The translations under genes were made by a program, and so were the position numbers. This document shows, piece by piece, positions 5,458-5,972 of a stretch of 5,972 nt of DNA. How positions within the stretch are numbered: the stretch's first letter is position 1; every line of letters begins with the position of its first letter. The notes under the pieces are model-generated. The model was not told the origin of the DNA and made no database searches. It saw nothing but the letters and a program-made list of their open reading frames with translations. The DNA is from Candidatus Yonathbacteria bacterium RIFCSPHIGHO2_01_FULL_51_10. Lineage in GTDB: Bacteria > Patescibacteriota > Minisyncoccia > Phycocordibacterales > UBA1539_B. Location: NCBI GenBank assembly GCA_001823505.1, contig MHUS01000028.1, forward strand, positions 8,934 to 14,905, read 5' to 3'.

Positions 5458-5967
5458 CTATTTACTCACAAAAACAGCCATGCCGCGCCACTCTTTCTCG
5501 AACACCTCTCTCCCCACAAACAGATGCCGGGCCTTCTCTTTATCGAGAGATTCAGGATCGTGATAATAAAACCCAATAACCTTGCCATTTTCTTCCTCAA
5601 TCCCCGTAACGACGACCATATGAAACTTCGTCTGCCCGAGAATAAACTTCACGGCGGATATGATCACCGGCTCGCCTTTTTTGATCGCATCAACAACTTT
5701 TTCTATTCCGCCACTCTCTTTCAGCCCTTCCTCGCGCCGCGCAGATAATCCGTGCATTTCTGCAAGCTGAACGAGCGTATCGTGACGCCAACCAACTGAA
5801 GTATATTCCTTAATTTTTATTCCTTCTTCTATGAGTTTTTCTATCGAAACATCTTTTTTGTGACACTCAAGCACCATCTTAAGGCACACGATCGCGCACG
5901 CGCGAGGCATCCAATTTTTATCCTCAACATCTAAGAATTGAGAGTGGTACGGGACATCAAGTTTCAT
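5458..5967 (-). CDS. C39-like (papain-fold) cysteine peptidase family protein; 5' end at the window edge
   Basis: A 169-residue product with the marks of the Peptidase_C39_2 type. It begins MKLDVPYHSQFLDVED, with the oxyanion-hole Gln (Q10). The nucleophile position is Cys24 in PRACAIVCLKMVL, the His is H116 in TKFHMVVVTGI and the Asp is D137 in YYHDPES, so a full Cys-His-Asp triad is present. The Gly that usually follows the Cys is Ala here. The central helix-rich part (about 38-100) ends in the family's common DAIKKGEPVIIS stretch. Relatives include bacteriocin-leader peptidases and many uncharacterised peptidases; the substrate cannot be told from sequence. The ATG at 5967 gives a natural N-terminus for the fold and no signal peptide, suggesting a cytoplasmic protein. 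The frame stays open to the window edge 5 bp upstream, so a longer N-terminus cannot be excluded. It ends in TAG 90 bp before gyrB, on the same strand and with no terminator between them. Confidence 0.85.
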   Translation of the reverse strand: MKLDVPYHSQFLDVEDKNWMPRACAIVCLKMVLECHKKDVSIEKLIEEGIKIKEYTSVGWRHDTLVQLAEMHGLSARREEGLKESGGIEKVVDAIKKGEPVIISAVKFILGQTKFHMVVVTGIEEENGKVIGFYYHDPESLDKEKARHLFVGREVFEKEWRGMAVFVSK

Positions 5968-5972
5968 GTCTT

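Noticed and set aside
1..5972. tRNA, rRNA, CRISPR array, prophage or full insertion sequence
   Set aside because: No cloverleaf, no regularly spaced repeats and no transposase or integrase motifs were seen on either strand.

Overview
The window carries four clear protein genes and one probable small one. It looks like a genome segment from a Patescibacteria/CPR-type bacterium, most likely of the Parcubacteria group. This rests on family knowledge and my reading of the proteins, not on a search. The threonyl-tRNA synthetase is short, lacks the N-terminal TGS domain and has an unusual motif 2 (NYRYEKSGEL where most bacteria have HRNE). GyrB is of the compact type. Intergenic spaces are short, and thrS appears to have almost no 5' leader. 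All five genes stop at TAA or TAG and none needs TGA recoding, so the standard bacterial code fits.

Layout. Positions 1-115 hold an intrinsic terminator (71-98) for the first gene and no gene I can support. A minus-strand gene for a 296-residue protein of unknown function (116-1006) is divergent from plus-strand thrS (1147-2892), with a 140-bp two-way promoter region between them. Downstream of thrS is a probable 61-residue CxxC/CxxC zinc-ribbon-like protein (2960-3145) with a strong Shine-Dalgarno and its own candidate promoter. It runs straight into a long, nearly perfect hairpin (3145-3182), which can terminate transcription from both sides. The minus strand then carries gyrB (3307-5367) and, upstream of it, a C39-like cysteine peptidase-fold protein (5458-5967) whose 5' end reaches the window edge.

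The most unusual part is 3204-3304. This is a 101-bp non-coding block bounded by 17-bp inverted repeats with one mismatch, starting 2 bp after the gyrB stop codon and lying before the shared terminator. It resembles a MITE-like or REPIN-like miniature element. It would be transcribed as part of the gyrB 3' UTR.

Functionally, thrS (charging of tRNA-Thr) and gyrB (DNA supercoiling) are core housekeeping genes. They face each other across the small gene, the shared terminator and the inverted-repeat element. The other genes show no obvious functional link to them. I see no tRNA, rRNA, CRISPR array, transposase or phage gene.
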